Part shown: positions 38,974 through 50,546 of the stretch, in pieces
Position numbering within the stretch: the first letter of the stretch is position 1
Layout of the letters: each line of letters begins with the position of its first letter
DNA from: Lelliottia wanjuensis
Lineage (GTDB): Bacteria > Pseudomonadota > Gammaproteobacteria > Enterobacterales > Enterobacteriaceae
Reading direction: 5' to 3'
Assembly (NCBI RefSeq): GCF_030238365.1
Contig: NZ_JASSOT010000047.1
Location: 1-64,000 of the forward strand
Length of the DNA: 64,000 nt
Made by a program: the position numbers and the translations under genes
The notes under the pieces: generated by a model
Databases searched by the model: none
The model's input: the letters and a program-made list of their open reading frames with translations, nothing else
What the model was told of the DNA's origin: nothing

Positions 38974-39477
38974 ATGAGCAATCTTAGTTATCTCCAGGGC
39001 TATCCGGAGAATTTACTCTCCCAGGTTCGCACCTTAATTGCCGAACAGCGCCTGGGCAGTGTTCTTGAAAAACGTTATCCAGGAACACACAGCTTCGCGA
39101 CGGATAAAGCGCTCTGGCAGTACACGCAGGATCTGAAAAGTCAGTTTCTGCGTAACGCCCCGCCGATCAACAAAGTCATGTATGACAATAAGATCCACGT
39201 GCTGAAAAATGCGCTGGGTCTGCACACCGCCGTGTCACGCGTGCAGGGTGGCAAGCTGAAAGCCAAAGCGGAGATCCGCGTTGCCACGGTGTTCCGCAAT
39301 GCGCCGGAAGCTTTTTTGCGCATGATCGTGGTGCATGAGCTGGCGCATCTGAAAGAAAAGGAGCACGACAAAGCGTTCTATTCGTTGTGCTGCCACATGG
39401 AGCCGCAGTACCACCAGCTGGAGTTTGATACGCGCCTGTGGCTAACGCATTTATCGTTAAATGGTAATGCGGTGTGA
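38974..39477 (+). CDS. ygjP: YgjP-type metal-dependent hydrolase
   Basis: 167 residues from the ATG at 38974 (GGAG upstream; the TTG one codon before is not needed). DUF45/WLM-like fold with the zinc motif [15 protein letters not shown] (HExxH plus a third His) around residue 120-134. Reported relatives are proteases or nucleotide phosphatases; the activity cannot be fixed by sequence. E. coli ygjQ, which follows in K-12, is missing here. Confidence 0.9.
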   Translation: MSNLSYLQGYPENLLSQVRTLIAEQRLGSVLEKRYPGTHSFATDKALWQYTQDLKSQFLRNAPPINKVMYDNKIHVLKNALGLHTAVSRVQGGKLKAKAEIRVATVFRNAPEAFLRMIVVHELAHLKEKEHDKAFYSLCCHMEPQYHQLEFDTRLWLTHLSLNGNAV

Positions 39478-39547
39478 AGCACTGGTTTTGTCATCAACGC
39501 GTGCTAAAGTGACAAAAGGTTCCCCGCTACGGAGTACGTGAACGTTT

Positions 39548-40546
39548 ATGATACGTTTCGCAGTTATAGGCACGAACTGGATCACGCGCCAGTTCGTCGA
39601 CGCCGCCCATGAAACCGGCAAATTCAAACTCACCGCCGTCTATTCCCGCAGCCTTGAACAGGCACAGACGTTTGCGAACGATTATCTCGTTGAGCATCTG
39701 TTTACCTCGCTTGATGAGATGGCCCAGAGCGATGCGATTGACGCGGTGTATATCGCCAGCCCGAACTCCCTGCACTCCCCTCAGACCCTGCAGTTCCTTG
39801 CGCACAAAAAACATGTGATTTGCGAGAAGCCGCTGGCGTCCAATATTGAGGAAGTGGAAGCCGCCATCCAGATGGCGCGGGAAAATCAGGTGGTGCTGTT
39901 CGAAGCATTCAAAACCGCCAGCCTGCCTAACTTCCTGCTGTTGCAGCAGTCGTTGTCGAAACTCGGCAAAGTGCGCAAAGCCTTTATTAACTACTGCCAG
40001 TACTCCTCGCGCTACCAGCGCTATCTCGACGGCGAAAATCCCAATACCTTTAATCCGGCCTTCTCGAACGGCTCGATCATGGATATCGGTTTTTACTGCC
40101 TGGCCTCTGCGGTGGCCCTGTGGGGCGAGCCACACGGCGTGACCGCCTCCGCCAGCCTGCTGGATAGCGGCGTAGATGCCCACGGCGTTGTGGTGCTGGA
40201 TTACGGCGATTTCAGCGTGACGCTCCAGCATTCCAAAGTCAGTGATTCGGTGCTGCCGAGCGAGATTCAGGGCGAAGAGGGTTCGCTGGTTATCGAGAAG
40301 ATCTCCGAGTGCCAGAAGGTGAGCTTTATTCCGCGCGGCGGCAAGGCGCAGGAGCTGACGCAGCCTCAGCATATTAACACTATGCTGTATGAGGCAGAGG
40401 TATTCGCACGCCTGGTAGAGACCAATGAAGTGAACCACCCGGGGCTGGCCGTGAGCCGCACCACGGCGAAACTGCAGACTGAAATTCGTCGTCAGACCGG
40501 TGTAGTGTTCCCTGCGGATGACGTGAGCGCTAAAGCGATCGCGTAA
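39548..40546 (+). CDS. ygjR: Gfo/Idh/MocA-family oxidoreductase YgjR
   Basis: 332 residues. N-terminal Rossmann fold (MIRFAVIGTNWITRQF) and the family lysine motif CEKPLASN (about residue 95), followed by the beta-sheet substrate domain. An NAD(P)-dependent sugar or inositol-type dehydrogenase; substrate unknown. Confidence 0.92.
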   Translation: MIRFAVIGTNWITRQFVDAAHETGKFKLTAVYSRSLEQAQTFANDYLVEHLFTSLDEMAQSDAIDAVYIASPNSLHSPQTLQFLAHKKHVICEKPLASNIEEVEAAIQMARENQVVLFEAFKTASLPNFLLLQQSLSKLGKVRKAFINYCQYSSRYQRYLDGENPNTFNPAFSNGSIMDIGFYCLASAVALWGEPHGVTASASLLDSGVDAHGVVVLDYGDFSVTLQHSKVSDSVLPSEIQGEEGSLVIEKISECQKVSFIPRGGKAQELTQPQHINTMLYEAEVFARLVETNEVNHPGLAVSRTTAKLQTEIRRQTGVVFPADDVSAKAIA

Positions 40547-40607
40547 AGCTGTGTAATAGAATCGTTAAGGGCATTGACGAAATCAGTGTCCTGACATATT
40601 TTGTTAC

Positions 40608-40755
40608 CTGCAAAGGGGAGTAACTTCATTGCCGGTGGGTCGTCATTACGATGCGTGCAATACCGCATCCGGTCGCCGGGCAACGAAAAAGAGTCACGAC
40701 ACGTGTTCTTTTTGGTTGTAAGTGAGACCTTGCCGGAAGGCGAGGTCCCTGCATA
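40608..40755 (+). ncRNA. yybP-ykoY (Mn2+/pH-responsive) riboswitch of alx
   Basis: Leader RNA with the conserved yybP-ykoY core: GGGGAGTA (40615-40622) with TTGCCGG after it, and the closing GACCTTGCCGGAAGGCGAGG (40726-40745). In E. coli this element (PRE) controls alx in response to manganese and alkaline pH. An intrinsic terminator follows before the alx ribosome binding site, so control may include transcription termination as well as translation. Confidence 0.92.
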
Positions 40756-40763
40756 AATAACGC

Positions 40764-40800
40764 AACGGCTATCGTCTTCTGACGTTGGCCGTTTTTGTTT
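40764..40800 (+). terminator. Expression-platform terminator of the alx riboswitch
   Basis: Interrupted stem AACGGC-CGTC-loop-GACG-GCCGTT followed by TTTTGTTT, ending about 20 nt before the alx ATG. Confidence 0.75.
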
Positions 40801-40821
40801 TTTATGGAAGGAAAAATCTCT

Positions 40822-41790
40822 ATGCACTCTGTCGGCACTCCAATGTTATGGGGCGGATTCGCAGTCGTGGTGGTCATCATGCTGGCGATCGACCTCTTTT
40901 TACAGGGCCGTCGCGGCGCACATGGTATGACCATGAAACAGGCTGCTGCCTGGTCGCTGGTATGGGTCACCCTCTCCCTGCTGTTCTGCGCCGCGTTCTG
41001 GTGGTATCTGGCACAAACGGAAGGCCGTGCGGTGGCGGACCCACAGGCGCTCGCCTTCCTCACCGGCTATCTGATTGAGAAAGCCCTCGCCGTTGATAAC
41101 GTCTTTGTCTGGCTGATGCTGTTCAGCTATTTTGCGGTGCCTGCGGCACTGCAGCGTCGCGTGCTGGTCTACGGCGTGCTGGGCGCGATTATCCTGCGTA
41201 CGGTGATGATCTTCGCCGGTAGCTGGCTGATTACCCAGTTCGAGTGGCTGCTGTATGTCTTCGGCGCGTTCCTGCTGTTCACAGGTGTGAAAATGGCGCT
41301 GGCGAAAGAGGACGAAACCGGGATTGGCGAGAAGCCGCTGGTGAAGTGGATCCGTGGGCATCTGCGCATGACCGACACCATCGACAACGAGCACTTCTTC
41401 GTGCGTAAGAACGGCCTGCTGTTTGCGACGCCGCTGCTGCTGGTGCTGATTCTGGTCGAGCTGAGCGACGTGATCTTTGCGGTCGACAGCATTCCGGCGA
41501 TCTTCGCGGTGACCACCGATCCGTTTATCGTGTTGACCTCTAACCTGTTTGCGATCCTCGGCTTGCGTGCGATGTACTTCCTGCTGGCGGGCGTGGCGGA
41601 GCGCTTCTCGATGCTGAAATACGGCCTGTCGGTGATTCTGGTGTTTATCGGTATCAAGATGCTGATCGTCGATTTCTACCATATCCCGATCGCGATTTCG
41701 CTGGGCGTGGTGTTTGGTATTCTGGCGCTGACGCTGATCATTAACGCGTGGGTTAACCATCAGCACGATAAGAAACAGCAGGCGCAGTAA
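40822..41790 (+). CDS. alx: TerC-family manganese-linked membrane protein Alx
   Basis: 322 residues with about nine membrane helices; the TerC signature acidic motifs are present ([12 protein letters not shown] and [16 protein letters not shown]). Start at 40822 ([13 protein letters not shown]) has GGAAGG upstream. Alx influences Mn2+ export or homeostasis at high pH. In E. coli sstT and ygjV follow; they are absent here. Confidence 0.95.
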   Translation: MHSVGTPMLWGGFAVVVVIMLAIDLFLQGRRGAHGMTMKQAAAWSLVWVTLSLLFCAAFWWYLAQTEGRAVADPQALAFLTGYLIEKALAVDNVFVWLMLFSYFAVPAALQRRVLVYGVLGAIILRTVMIFAGSWLITQFEWLLYVFGAFLLFTGVKMALAKEDETGIGEKPLVKWIRGHLRMTDTIDNEHFFVRKNGLLFATPLLLVLILVELSDVIFAVDSIPAIFAVTTDPFIVLTSNLFAILGLRAMYFLLAGVAERFSMLKYGLSVILVFIGIKMLIVDFYHIPIAISLGVVFGILALTLIINAWVNHQHDKKQQAQ

Positions 41791-41814
41791 GCTGCGTTAT
41801 CGCCTGTGAAAATC

Positions 41815-41893
41815 GCCCGGTGGCGCTGCGCTTACCGGGCCTACAGGTGACCTTGACCTTGTAGGCCGGGTAAGGCGCAGCCGCCACCTGGCA
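41815..41893. repeat. REP palindrome pair between alx and uxaA
   Basis: Inverted copies GGTGGCGCTGCGCTTACCGG and GTAGGCCGGGTAAGGCGCAG flank a 20-bp spacer in the convergent gap. Confidence 0.9.
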
Positions 41894-41907
41894 ACACATG
41901 CGACGCC

Positions 41908-43395
41908 TTACAGCGTCACACCGCTTTTGAAAATCGCCAGCTCGCGGAAATCGTTCTTTTCGTTGCAGGTCTGCTTGCCGTTGGCGAAATCGACGATCGT
42001 ATCGATAAACTCATTCAGCAGCTGCGGCATGGCTTTGCCGTGAATCAACTGCCCCGCATCAAAATCGATCCAGTGCTTTTTCTTCGCTGCCAGCTCGCTG
42101 TTGGTGGCGATTTTCACCGTCGGCACAAAACCGCCGTACGGCGTGCCACGTCCGGTGCTGAACAGCACCATATGACAGCCTGCGCCCGCCAGCGCACTGG
42201 TGGCGACGGCGTCATTCCCCGGCGCGCTGAGCAGATTCAGACCGTGCGTTTTCAGGCGTTCACCGTAGCGCAGGACGTCAACGACCTGGCTGGCACCGGC
42301 TTTTTGCGTGCAGCCGAGGGATTTCTCCTCGAGCGTGGTAATGCCGCCCGCTTTGTTGCCCGGTGACGGGTTTTCGTAAATCGGCTGATTGTGGGCGATG
42401 AAATACTGTTTGAAGTCGTTCACCATGGTGACGGTTTTTTCAAACGTCTCTTCGTCGCGGCAGTGGCTCATCAGGATACGTTCCGCACCGAACATCTCCG
42501 GCACTTCGGTCAGCACGGTGGTGCCGCCGTTGGTGATCATGTAATCCGAGAAGCGGCCCAGCATCGGGTTGGCGGTGATGCCTGACAGACCATCGGACCC
42601 GCCGCACTCCAGACCAAATTTCAGCTCGCTCAGTTTGCCCGGCTCGCGTTTGTCGTGGCGCATCACCTCATACAGCTGATGCAGCTGTTCAAGGCCCGCT
42701 TCCACTTCGTCATCCTGATGCTGACACACCATAAAGTGCACGCGCTCAGGATCGAAATCCCCCAGCGTTTCGCGGAATGCATCAACCTGGTTGTTTTCAC
42801 ATCCGAGGCCAATCACCAGCACCGCGCCTGCGTTCGGGTGGCGCACCATATTTTGCAGCATGGTGCGTGTATTGATATGGTCGTCCCCCAGCTGCGAGCA
42901 GCCGTAGGTGTGGCTGAACAGGAACACGCCGTCGGTGCCTTCGGCATTGTTCGTCTCTTTCAGAAAACGGTTCTGAATTTGACGCGCAATCCCATTCACG
43001 CAGCCGACGGTCGGCAGGATCCACAGTTCGTTGCGGATCCCGACTTCTCCGCTGGCGCGACGGTAGATCTCGACGTCACGATCTGCCCCCTGCCCCTCTT
43101 CAGCCTGAAAATCAGGTTGATAGCTGTACTCGTCCAGATCGCTGAGATTGGTGCGGGTATTGTGGGAATGAATATGTTCACCCGGCGCAATATCCGCCAG
43201 CGCATGACCGATCGGCAGACCATACTTCACCACGTTTTCGCCTTTGGCGATGGGGAACACGGCAAATTTATGCCCGCGTACAATCGCCTGGCGCAAGGTG
43301 ATGGTCTGGTTTTCCACGGTCACTTCCGCGCCTTCACTCAGATCCGCCAGCGCTACGGCAACGTTATCCAGCGAATGGATCTTGATGTATTGCAT
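41908..43395 (-). CDS. uxaA: Altronate dehydratase
   Basis: 495 residues, equal to E. coli UxaA. N-terminal SAF-like domain (residues 1-95) and a catalytic domain with conserved cysteines (PTVGCVNG, HTYGCSQLG, GLGCENNQ). Removes water from D-altronate to give 2-keto-3-deoxygluconate. Distal gene of the leftward uxaCA operon, 17 bp after uxaC. Confidence 0.96.
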   Translation of the reverse strand: MQYIKIHSLDNVAVALADLSEGAEVTVENQTITLRQAIVRGHKFAVFPIAKGENVVKYGLPIGHALADIAPGEHIHSHNTRTNLSDLDEYSYQPDFQAEEGQGADRDVEIYRRASGEVGIRNELWILPTVGCVNGIARQIQNRFLKETNNAEGTDGVFLFSHTYGCSQLGDDHINTRTMLQNMVRHPNAGAVLVIGLGCENNQVDAFRETLGDFDPERVHFMVCQHQDDEVEAGLEQLHQLYEVMRHDKREPGKLSELKFGLECGGSDGLSGITANPMLGRFSDYMITNGGTTVLTEVPEMFGAERILMSHCRDEETFEKTVTMVNDFKQYFIAHNQPIYENPSPGNKAGGITTLEEKSLGCTQKAGASQVVDVLRYGERLKTHGLNLLSAPGNDAVATSALAGAGCHMVLFSTGRGTPYGGFVPTVKIATNSELAAKKKHWIDFDAGQLIHGKAMPQLLNEFIDTIVDFANGKQTCNEKNDFRELAIFKSGVTL

Positions 43396-43412
43396 ATCAA
43401 CCTCAAACGGCC

Positions 43413-45116
<1,704 letters not shown>

Positions 45117-45305
45117 ATGCGTTACCGGTGTGAAATCACCGGAATTAGCGGTACGGATACCGACTTCTGCACGATGACAACTGGCAAGGTTCGGGCCGTT
45201 CCGGGAGACACTCCCGGTTACGCCCTCCCGTTACAAGACAGCTCCCGGAAACGGTCGAGATGTACCGTGCTCCGGCGCGGCAATACTATAACGATGAGGT
45301 TTTAG
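45117..45305 (+). other. exuT leader with hairpins and a possible 62-codon leader ORF
   Basis: An open frame from ATG 45117 ends with TAG exactly abutting the exuT ATG at 45306. The peptide is Arg/Thr-rich without a known family, and the ribosome binding site (GACGGA) is too close, so translation is doubtful. The RNA contains CCGGGAG (45201-45207), which can pair with CTCCCGG at 45211-45217 or, alternatively, at 45242-45248: mutually exclusive hairpins of attenuator type. Confidence 0.35.
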
Positions 45306-46604
45306 ATGCGTAAAATTAAAGGGTTACGTTGGTACATGATTGCACTGGTGACGCTCGGCACCGTGCTGGGTTACCTGACGCGTAACACCATAGCGGCGGC
45401 TGCGCCAACGCTAATGGAAGAGCTGCACATCTCCACCCAGCAGTATTCCTACATTATCGCGGCCTACTCCGCGGCTTATACCATCATGCAGCCTGTTGCG
45501 GGCTACCTTCTGGATATCCTGGGTACCAAAGTGGGCTACGCCTTCTTCGCCGTCACCTGGGCTATCTTCTGCGGCGCGACAGCGCTGGCAGGCAGCTGGG
45601 GCGGACTGGCGCTGGCGCGTGGTGCGGTCGGTGCAGCGGAAGCGGCGATGATCCCTGCGGGTCTGAAAGCGAGCTCCGAGTGGTTCCCGGCAAAAGAACG
45701 CTCTATAGCAGTCGGCTACTTTAACGTCGGTTCATCTATCGGTGCGATGATTGCTCCACCGCTGGTGGTCTGGGCGATCGTGATGCACAGCTGGCAGCTG
45801 GCGTTCATTATCTCCGGCGTGCTGAGCTTCGCCTGGGCGATGGCCTGGCTGATCTTCTACAAACACCCGCGCGATCAGAAGAAACTGTCTGACGAAGAAC
45901 GCGAATACATCATTGGCGGTCAGGAATCCCATCACCAGACCAACAACGGTAAAAAAATGTCCGTGTGGCAGATTCTGGGTACCCGTCAGTTCTGGGGTAT
46001 CGCCCTGCCGCGCTTCCTGGCAGAACCGGCCTGGGGGACATTCAACGCCTGGATCCCGCTGTTCATGTTTAAAGTCTACGGCTTTAACCTGAAAGAAATC
46101 GCGATGTTTGCCTGGATGCCTATGCTGTTTGCTGACCTCGGCTGTATCGTCGGCGGCTACCTGCCACCGCTGTTCCAGCGCTGGTTCGGTGTGAACCTGA
46201 TCGTCTCCCGTAAAATGGTGGTGACCATGGGCGCACTGCTGATGATTGGCCCTGGCATGATCGGCCTGTTCACCAGCCCATACGTGGCCATCGGCCTGCT
46301 GTGTATCGGTGGTTTTGCGCACCAGTCTCTGTCTGGGGCACTGATTACCCTCTCTTCTGACGTCTTTGGACGTAACGAAGTGGCCACCGCCAACGGCCTG
46401 ACCGGGATGGCTGCGTGGACCGCGAGTACCATGTTTGCTCTGGTGGTCGGTGCGCTGGCCGATACCATCGGCTTTAGCCCGCTGTTCGCGGTACTGGCAA
46501 TCTTCGACCTGATGGGTGCCGTGGTGATCTGGACGGTGCTGAAAAACCAGTCCGCCGAGGAGCTACTCAACTCTCAGGTTGGCGGACCCGCGGAACAGAG
46601 TTAG
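45306..46604 (+). CDS. exuT: Hexuronate transporter
   Basis: 432 residues, major facilitator family, 12 membrane helices; GYLTRNTIAAAAPTLMEELH near the start and the loop SEWFPAKERSIAVGYFNVGS. Imports galacturonate and glucuronate by proton symport for UxaC/UxaA. The E. coli ExuT N-terminus is nearly identical. Confidence 0.97.
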   Translation: MRKIKGLRWYMIALVTLGTVLGYLTRNTIAAAAPTLMEELHISTQQYSYIIAAYSAAYTIMQPVAGYLLDILGTKVGYAFFAVTWAIFCGATALAGSWGGLALARGAVGAAEAAMIPAGLKASSEWFPAKERSIAVGYFNVGSSIGAMIAPPLVVWAIVMHSWQLAFIISGVLSFAWAMAWLIFYKHPRDQKKLSDEEREYIIGGQESHHQTNNGKKMSVWQILGTRQFWGIALPRFLAEPAWGTFNAWIPLFMFKVYGFNLKEIAMFAWMPMLFADLGCIVGGYLPPLFQRWFGVNLIVSRKMVVTMGALLMIGPGMIGLFTSPYVAIGLLCIGGFAHQSLSGALITLSSDVFGRNEVATANGLTGMAAWTASTMFALVVGALADTIGFSPLFAVLAIFDLMGAVVIWTVLKNQSAEELLNSQVGGPAEQS

Positions 46605-46626
46605 CGCAATTTATCTGATATCAACG

Positions 46627-46650
46627 AAGCCGCCTTCCGGGCGGCTTTTT
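46627..46650 (+). terminator. Terminator after exuT
   Basis: Stem AAGCCGCC / GGGCGGCTT with a TTCC loop followed by T5, 23 bp after the exuT stop. Confidence 0.9.
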
Positions 46651-46723
46651 CATGGGGAAATCTGGAGACTGGCTCGCAAAAGTGGTATAACAAATCATCC
46701 GCCGTACCCTGCCTGGAGCGCAT

Positions 46724-47500
46724 ATGGAAATCACCGAATCACGTCGTTTGTATCAGCAACTTGCTGCCGAGCTGAAAGATCGCATCGAGCAAGGTGTCTA
46801 TCTCGTCGGTGATAAACTGCCTGCCGAACGTTTTATTGCTGATGAAAAGAGCGTCAGCCGCACCGTGGTGCGTGAAGCCATCATCATGCTGGAAGTCGAA
46901 GGCTACGTTGAGGTGCGCAAAGGTTCCGGCATTCACGTGATTTCCAACCTGCCAAAACACTCCCCGGTGCCGGACGAAAGTCTGGAGTTCGCCAGCTACG
47001 GTCCGTTCGAACTGCTCCAGGCCCGTCAGCTGATCGAAAGTAATATCGCTGAATTTGCCGCAACCCAGGTGACCAAGCAGGACATCATGAAGTTGATGGA
47101 AATCCAGGATCAGGCACGCAAAGAAAAATGTTTTCGCGATTCCGAATGGGATCTGCAATTCCACGTTCAGGTTGCCCTCGCCACGCAAAATACGGCGCTG
47201 GCCGCAATCGTCGAAAAAATGTGGACTCAGCGCGTTCACAACCCGTACTGGAAGAAATTACACGATCACATTGATTCCCGTACCGTCGACAACTGGTGCG
47301 ACGATCACGATCAGATTCTTAAAGCGCTGATTCGTAAAGACCCGCATGCCGCGAAGCTGGCGATGTGGCAGCATCTGGAAAACACCAAGCTGATGCTGTT
47401 CAACGAAACCAGTGATGACTTCGAATTTAACGCCGACCGCTATCTTTTTGCTGATAATCCGGTTGTTCATCTCGATACCGCATCCAGTCAGGCAAAATAA
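46724..47500 (+). CDS. exuR: GntR/FadR-type hexuronate repressor
   Basis: 258 residues. Winged helix ([40 protein letters not shown]) and FCD effector domain with metal/ligand histidines. Represses exuT, uxaCA and itself; released by galacturonate. It has its own short upstream region after the exuT terminator. Confidence 0.96.
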   Translation: MEITESRRLYQQLAAELKDRIEQGVYLVGDKLPAERFIADEKSVSRTVVREAIIMLEVEGYVEVRKGSGIHVISNLPKHSPVPDESLEFASYGPFELLQARQLIESNIAEFAATQVTKQDIMKLMEIQDQARKEKCFRDSEWDLQFHVQVALATQNTALAAIVEKMWTQRVHNPYWKKLHDHIDSRTVDNWCDDHDQILKALIRKDPHAAKLAMWQHLENTKLMLFNETSDDFEFNADRYLFADNPVVHLDTASSQAK

Positions 47501-47848
47501 GTCCCCGCAACGCTGGCAGGCGCACCGCTGCGCCTTCCGGCTCGCTGTGGGTCAGTAAACATATATAGTGTCAGCCTGTGTAAATACCCTCGCGTCAGTT
47601 CCTCTCCATAGGCCAAAATCATTTCCCCGGCCGATCGCAAATTCTGTGACGCATTACCTCGGGCTTTGTTACAATTGGATGCAAATTGCATTTTTTAGTT
47701 AGTGCTTGCTTACCTAGCCATTTAACAGGGATCAGTTCTGGCCACCACATTGTGTCCGCGAGCGACCATAATGAAATCATAAACGATGTCGCTGAGCTGT
47801 TTACCCCGAATAACAGGCGAGACGTTAACCGATTTCCAGGAACACTGA
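47501..47848. other. exuR-yqjA intergenic region
   Basis: 348 bp with no convincing gene; the plus-strand frame at 47686-47964 overlaps the start of yqjA and is not coding-like. A 13-bp palindrome ATGCAA-A-TTGCAT (47679-47691) followed by T6 may be a weak terminator or a regulator site. The yqjA promoter must lie in 47692-47800; no CpxR box could be fixed with confidence. Confidence 0.4.
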
Positions 47849-48511
47849 ATGGAACTTTTGACCCAATTACTGAATGCCTTATGGGCCCAGGATTTCGAAA
47901 CCCTGGCCAATCCGTCCATGATCGGCATGCTCTATTTCGTCTTGTTTATGATCCTGTTCCTTGAGAACGGACTGCTTCCTGCTGCCTTCCTGCCCGGCGA
48001 CAGCCTGTTAGTGCTGGTCGGTGTGTTGTGCGCTAAAGGAGCGATGGCCTTTCCGCAAACGGTGTTACTGCTCACTATCGCCGCAAGCCTTGGCTGCTGG
48101 GTGAGTTACATTCAGGGACGATGGCTTGGCAATACGCGCATCGTGCAGAACTGGCTTTCTCATCTTCCGGCCCACTATCACCAGCGCGCCCATCACCTGT
48201 TCCATAAGCACGGTCTCTCTGCGCTGCTGATCGCCCGCTTTATCGCTTTTGTTCGTACCCTGCTGCCAACCATCGCCGGTCTTTCTGGCCTGAGCAGCGC
48301 CCGTTTCCAGTTCTTCAACTGGATGAGCGGCCTGCTGTGGGTGCTGATTTTAACCACCCTCGGCTACTTGCTCGGCAAAACGCCGGTGTTCCTGAAATAC
48401 GAAGATCAGCTGATGTCCTGCCTGATGCTGCTCCCGGTGGTGCTGCTGGTGTTCGGCCTGCTCGGTTCGGTGTACGTCCTGCTGAAGAAGAAATACGGGG
48501 CGCGCAATTAA
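47849..48511 (+). CDS. yqjA: DedA-family membrane protein YqjA
   Basis: 220 residues, five to six hydrophobic segments, with the DedA motifs [16 protein letters not shown] and [21 protein letters not shown]. coli YqjA is a proton-dependent transporter needed for alkaline pH growth and normal division together with YghB, and DedA proteins recycle undecaprenyl phosphate in some bacteria. Followed at once by mzrA. Confidence 0.94.
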   Translation: MELLTQLLNALWAQDFETLANPSMIGMLYFVLFMILFLENGLLPAAFLPGDSLLVLVGVLCAKGAMAFPQTVLLLTIAASLGCWVSYIQGRWLGNTRIVQNWLSHLPAHYHQRAHHLFHKHGLSALLIARFIAFVRTLLPTIAGLSGLSSARFQFFNWMSGLLWVLILTTLGYLLGKTPVFLKYEDQLMSCLMLLPVVLLVFGLLGSVYVLLKKKYGARN

Positions 48512-48512
48512 T

Positions 48513-48896
48513 ATGGTGATCACGCCGCGTTCCCTGCGCCGCCTGTCTTACGCCCTGATTGCGCTGACGATCCTCAGCGCGATGGTGCTGGTGTGGACGG
48601 CAGTTCAGCATCAGGAATCGACGCTCGCCATTCGCCCGATGAGCCAGGGCGCCAGCGTGCCGGACGGTTTTTCTGTCTGGCACCATCTGGATGCGAACGG
48701 CATTCGCTTCAAAAGCATTACGCCGCAGGACGACGTTTTGCTGATCAAGTTTGACTCCAGCGCCCAAAGCGCTGCCGCGAAAGAGGTTCTCGACCGCTCC
48801 CTGCCGCGCGGGTATATCGTGGCGCTGCAGGACGATGAGAGTCAGACGGCACTGTGGTTAACGCGGCTGCGAGACACCTCGCATCGGTTTGGTTAA
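48513..48896 (+). CDS. mzrA: EnvZ/OmpR modulator MzrA
   Basis: 127 residues with one N-terminal membrane helix (about 11-30) and a periplasmic domain. In E. coli MzrA binds EnvZ in the membrane and links CpxA/CpxR to EnvZ/OmpR signalling. Starts 1 bp after the yqjA stop, so the two are one transcript. Confidence 0.92.
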   Translation: MVITPRSLRRLSYALIALTILSAMVLVWTAVQHQESTLAIRPMSQGASVPDGFSVWHHLDANGIRFKSITPQDDVLLIKFDSSAQSAAAKEVLDRSLPRGYIVALQDDESQTALWLTRLRDTSHRFG

Positions 48897-49051
48897 TTAC
48901 CAGGATTCTGAATCTTTTCACTCACTTTGGTGATTACCCCGTTTACTTACTATGCTTAAGTACGCGGAGCACCCCTCAGAAGTTCTCCGCATGACACTGG
49001 AAAAGCGGCATACTCTTTACAAGTGCCGTAACACAATGGAAGGTTTCTATA

Positions 49052-49420
49052 ATGAAATACCGCATCACTCTGGCTTTGGCCCTTTTTTCTTTGAGCACCG
49101 CGTCCTTTGCTAACACTCTCTGTCAGGAGAAAGAAAAGGACATCCAGCGCGAGATCACTTATGCCGAGAAGCATAATAATCAGCACCGTATCGACGGTCT
49201 GAAAAAAGCGCTGAGCGAAGTGAAAGCCAACTGCTCGGATAGCAAGCTGCGTGCCGATCACCAGAAGAAAATCGCTGAACAGAAGGACGAGATTGCTGAA
49301 CGCCGTCAAGACCTGAAAGAGGCGAAAGAGAAAGGGGATGCGGAGAAGATTGCTAAGCGTGAAGATAAGCTGAAAGAGGCCGAAGAAGAACTGAAAGCCC
49401 TTGAAGCTCGCGATTATTGA
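49052..49420 (+). CDS. yqjC: DUF1090 periplasmic protein YqjC
   Basis: 122 residues with a signal peptide (cleavage after SFA). The mature part is a charged coiled coil (KEKDIQREITYAEKHNNQHR, then long Lys/Glu-rich helix). Function unknown in E. coli. Ribosome binding site GGAAGG upstream. Confidence 0.92.
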   Translation: MKYRITLALALFSLSTASFANTLCQEKEKDIQREITYAEKHNNQHRIDGLKKALSEVKANCSDSKLRADHQKKIAEQKDEIAERRQDLKEAKEKGDAEKIAKREDKLKEAEEELKALEARDY

Positions 49421-49449
49421 GTTAACGGAAATCTCAACAGGAGAGAATT

Positions 49450-49755
49450 ATGTCTAAAGATACGACTTCAGAACATCTGCGCGCTGAGTTGAAATCCCTG
49501 GCGGATACCCTGGAAGAGGTACTGAACTCTTCTACCGACAAATCGAAAGAAGAGCTGAGCAAACTCCGCTCCAAAGCGGAAAGCGCGCTGAAAGAGAGCC
49601 GCTATCGCCTGGGTGAAACCGGTGATGCGCTGGCGAAACAGACCCGCGAAGCGGCTGCGAAGGCCGACGAATATGTCCGCGATAATCCGTGGACCGGCGT
49701 GGGCATCGGCGCGGCCGTCGGTGTGGTTCTGGGCGTTCTGCTGACGCGTCGCTGA
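49450..49755 (+). CDS. yqjD: DUF883 membrane-anchored ribosome-associated protein YqjD
   Basis: 101 residues, ElaB/YqjD/DUF883 family: a long amphipathic helix (about 1-75), then a glycine-rich C-terminal membrane helix (TGVGIGAAVGVVLGVLLTRR). In E. coli YqjD binds 70S/100S ribosomes at the membrane in stationary phase. AGGAG 8 nt upstream. Confidence 0.93.
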   Translation: MSKDTTSEHLRAELKSLADTLEEVLNSSTDKSKEELSKLRSKAESALKESRYRLGETGDALAKQTREAAAKADEYVRDNPWTGVGIGAAVGVVLGVLLTRR

Positions 49756-49757
49756 TT

Positions 49758-50156
49758 ATGGAAGATCCTCGTCACGCACAAGGGCCGGCTAAAAACGTCC
49801 TCGGCATTGGCCAGCGTATGTTAACCACGCTCGTCGGGATTGCCGAAACGCGGGTTCGCCTGGCGGTGGTGGAGCTGGAAGAGGAGAAAGCCAATCTCTT
49901 CCAGATGCTGCTGATGCTGGGACTGACCATGCTCTTCGCCGCGTTCGGGCTGATGAGCCTGATGGTGTTAATCATCTGGGCTATCGATCCGCAGTACCGC
50001 CTGAACGCGATGATCGCCACGACCGTCGTGCTGTTGGTGGGCGCGCTCATTGGCGGGATCTGGACGCTGCATAAAGCACGCAGTTCAACGCTGCTGCGTC
50101 ATACCCGTCAGGAGCTGGCCAACGACCGCGCGCTGCTGGAGGATGAGAAGCCGTGA
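49758..50156 (+). CDS. yqjE: Phage holin-like membrane protein YqjE (DUF1469)
   Basis: 132 residues starting 2 bp after yqjD at ATG 49758. Two membrane helices (about 47-75 and 85-108) flanked by basic cytoplasmic parts. DUF1469 (Actinobacterial holin-X-like) family; function unknown. A longer frame to 49689 overlaps yqjD and is rejected. Confidence 0.92.
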   Translation: MEDPRHAQGPAKNVLGIGQRMLTTLVGIAETRVRLAVVELEEEKANLFQMLLMLGLTMLFAAFGLMSLMVLIIWAIDPQYRLNAMIATTVVLLVGALIGGIWTLHKARSSTLLRHTRQELANDRALLEDEKP

Positions 50157-50452
50157 GCAGCACAACGGAACGTCGTAAACGCAAAGCGTATCTGTTAAGC
50201 CAGATCCAGCAGCAACGGCTGGATCTGACGGCCAGCCGTCGCGACTGGCTGGAGGTCACGCGTTCCTACGATCGCGGCTGGAACACCTTCCTGAGCCTGC
50301 GCTCGTGGGCACTGGTTGGCAGCAGCGTGATGGCCATCTGGTCGGTTCGTCACCCCAGCATGTTAGTCCGCTGGGCACGACGCGGCTTCGGTGCCTGGAG
50401 TGCCTGGCGTCTGGTCAAATCGACGTTGCGCCAGCAGCAGTTACGGTCTTAG
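50153..50452 (+). CDS. yqjK: YqjK-like membrane-associated protein
   Basis: 99 residues from a GTG start overlapping the yqjE stop by 4 bp (GTGA). Basic N-terminus and one hydrophobic segment around 50-75. Last gene of the yqjCDEK string. E. coli YqjK is also 99 residues. Function unknown. Confidence 0.9.
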   Translation: MSSTTERRKRKAYLLSQIQQQRLDLTASRRDWLEVTRSYDRGWNTFLSLRSWALVGSSVMAIWSVRHPSMLVRWARRGFGAWSAWRLVKSTLRQQQLRS

Positions 50453-50465
50453 CGTCTGTGGTATT

Positions 50466-50546
50466 GCCGGGTGGCGCTCACGCTTACCCGGCCTACAAAA
50501 CCAAGCCGTGCCCGTAGGCCGGGTAAGGCGAAGCCGCCACCCGGCA
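50466..50546. repeat. REP palindrome pair between yqjK and yqjF
   Basis: GGGTGGCGCTCACGCTTACC and mirrored GGTAAGGCGAAGCCGCCACC with a 20-bp spacer. Confidence 0.9.

Noticed and set aside
47686-47964. 92-codon plus-strand frame before yqjA
   Set aside because: Overlaps the first 115 bp of yqjA out of frame and lacks a ribosome binding site.
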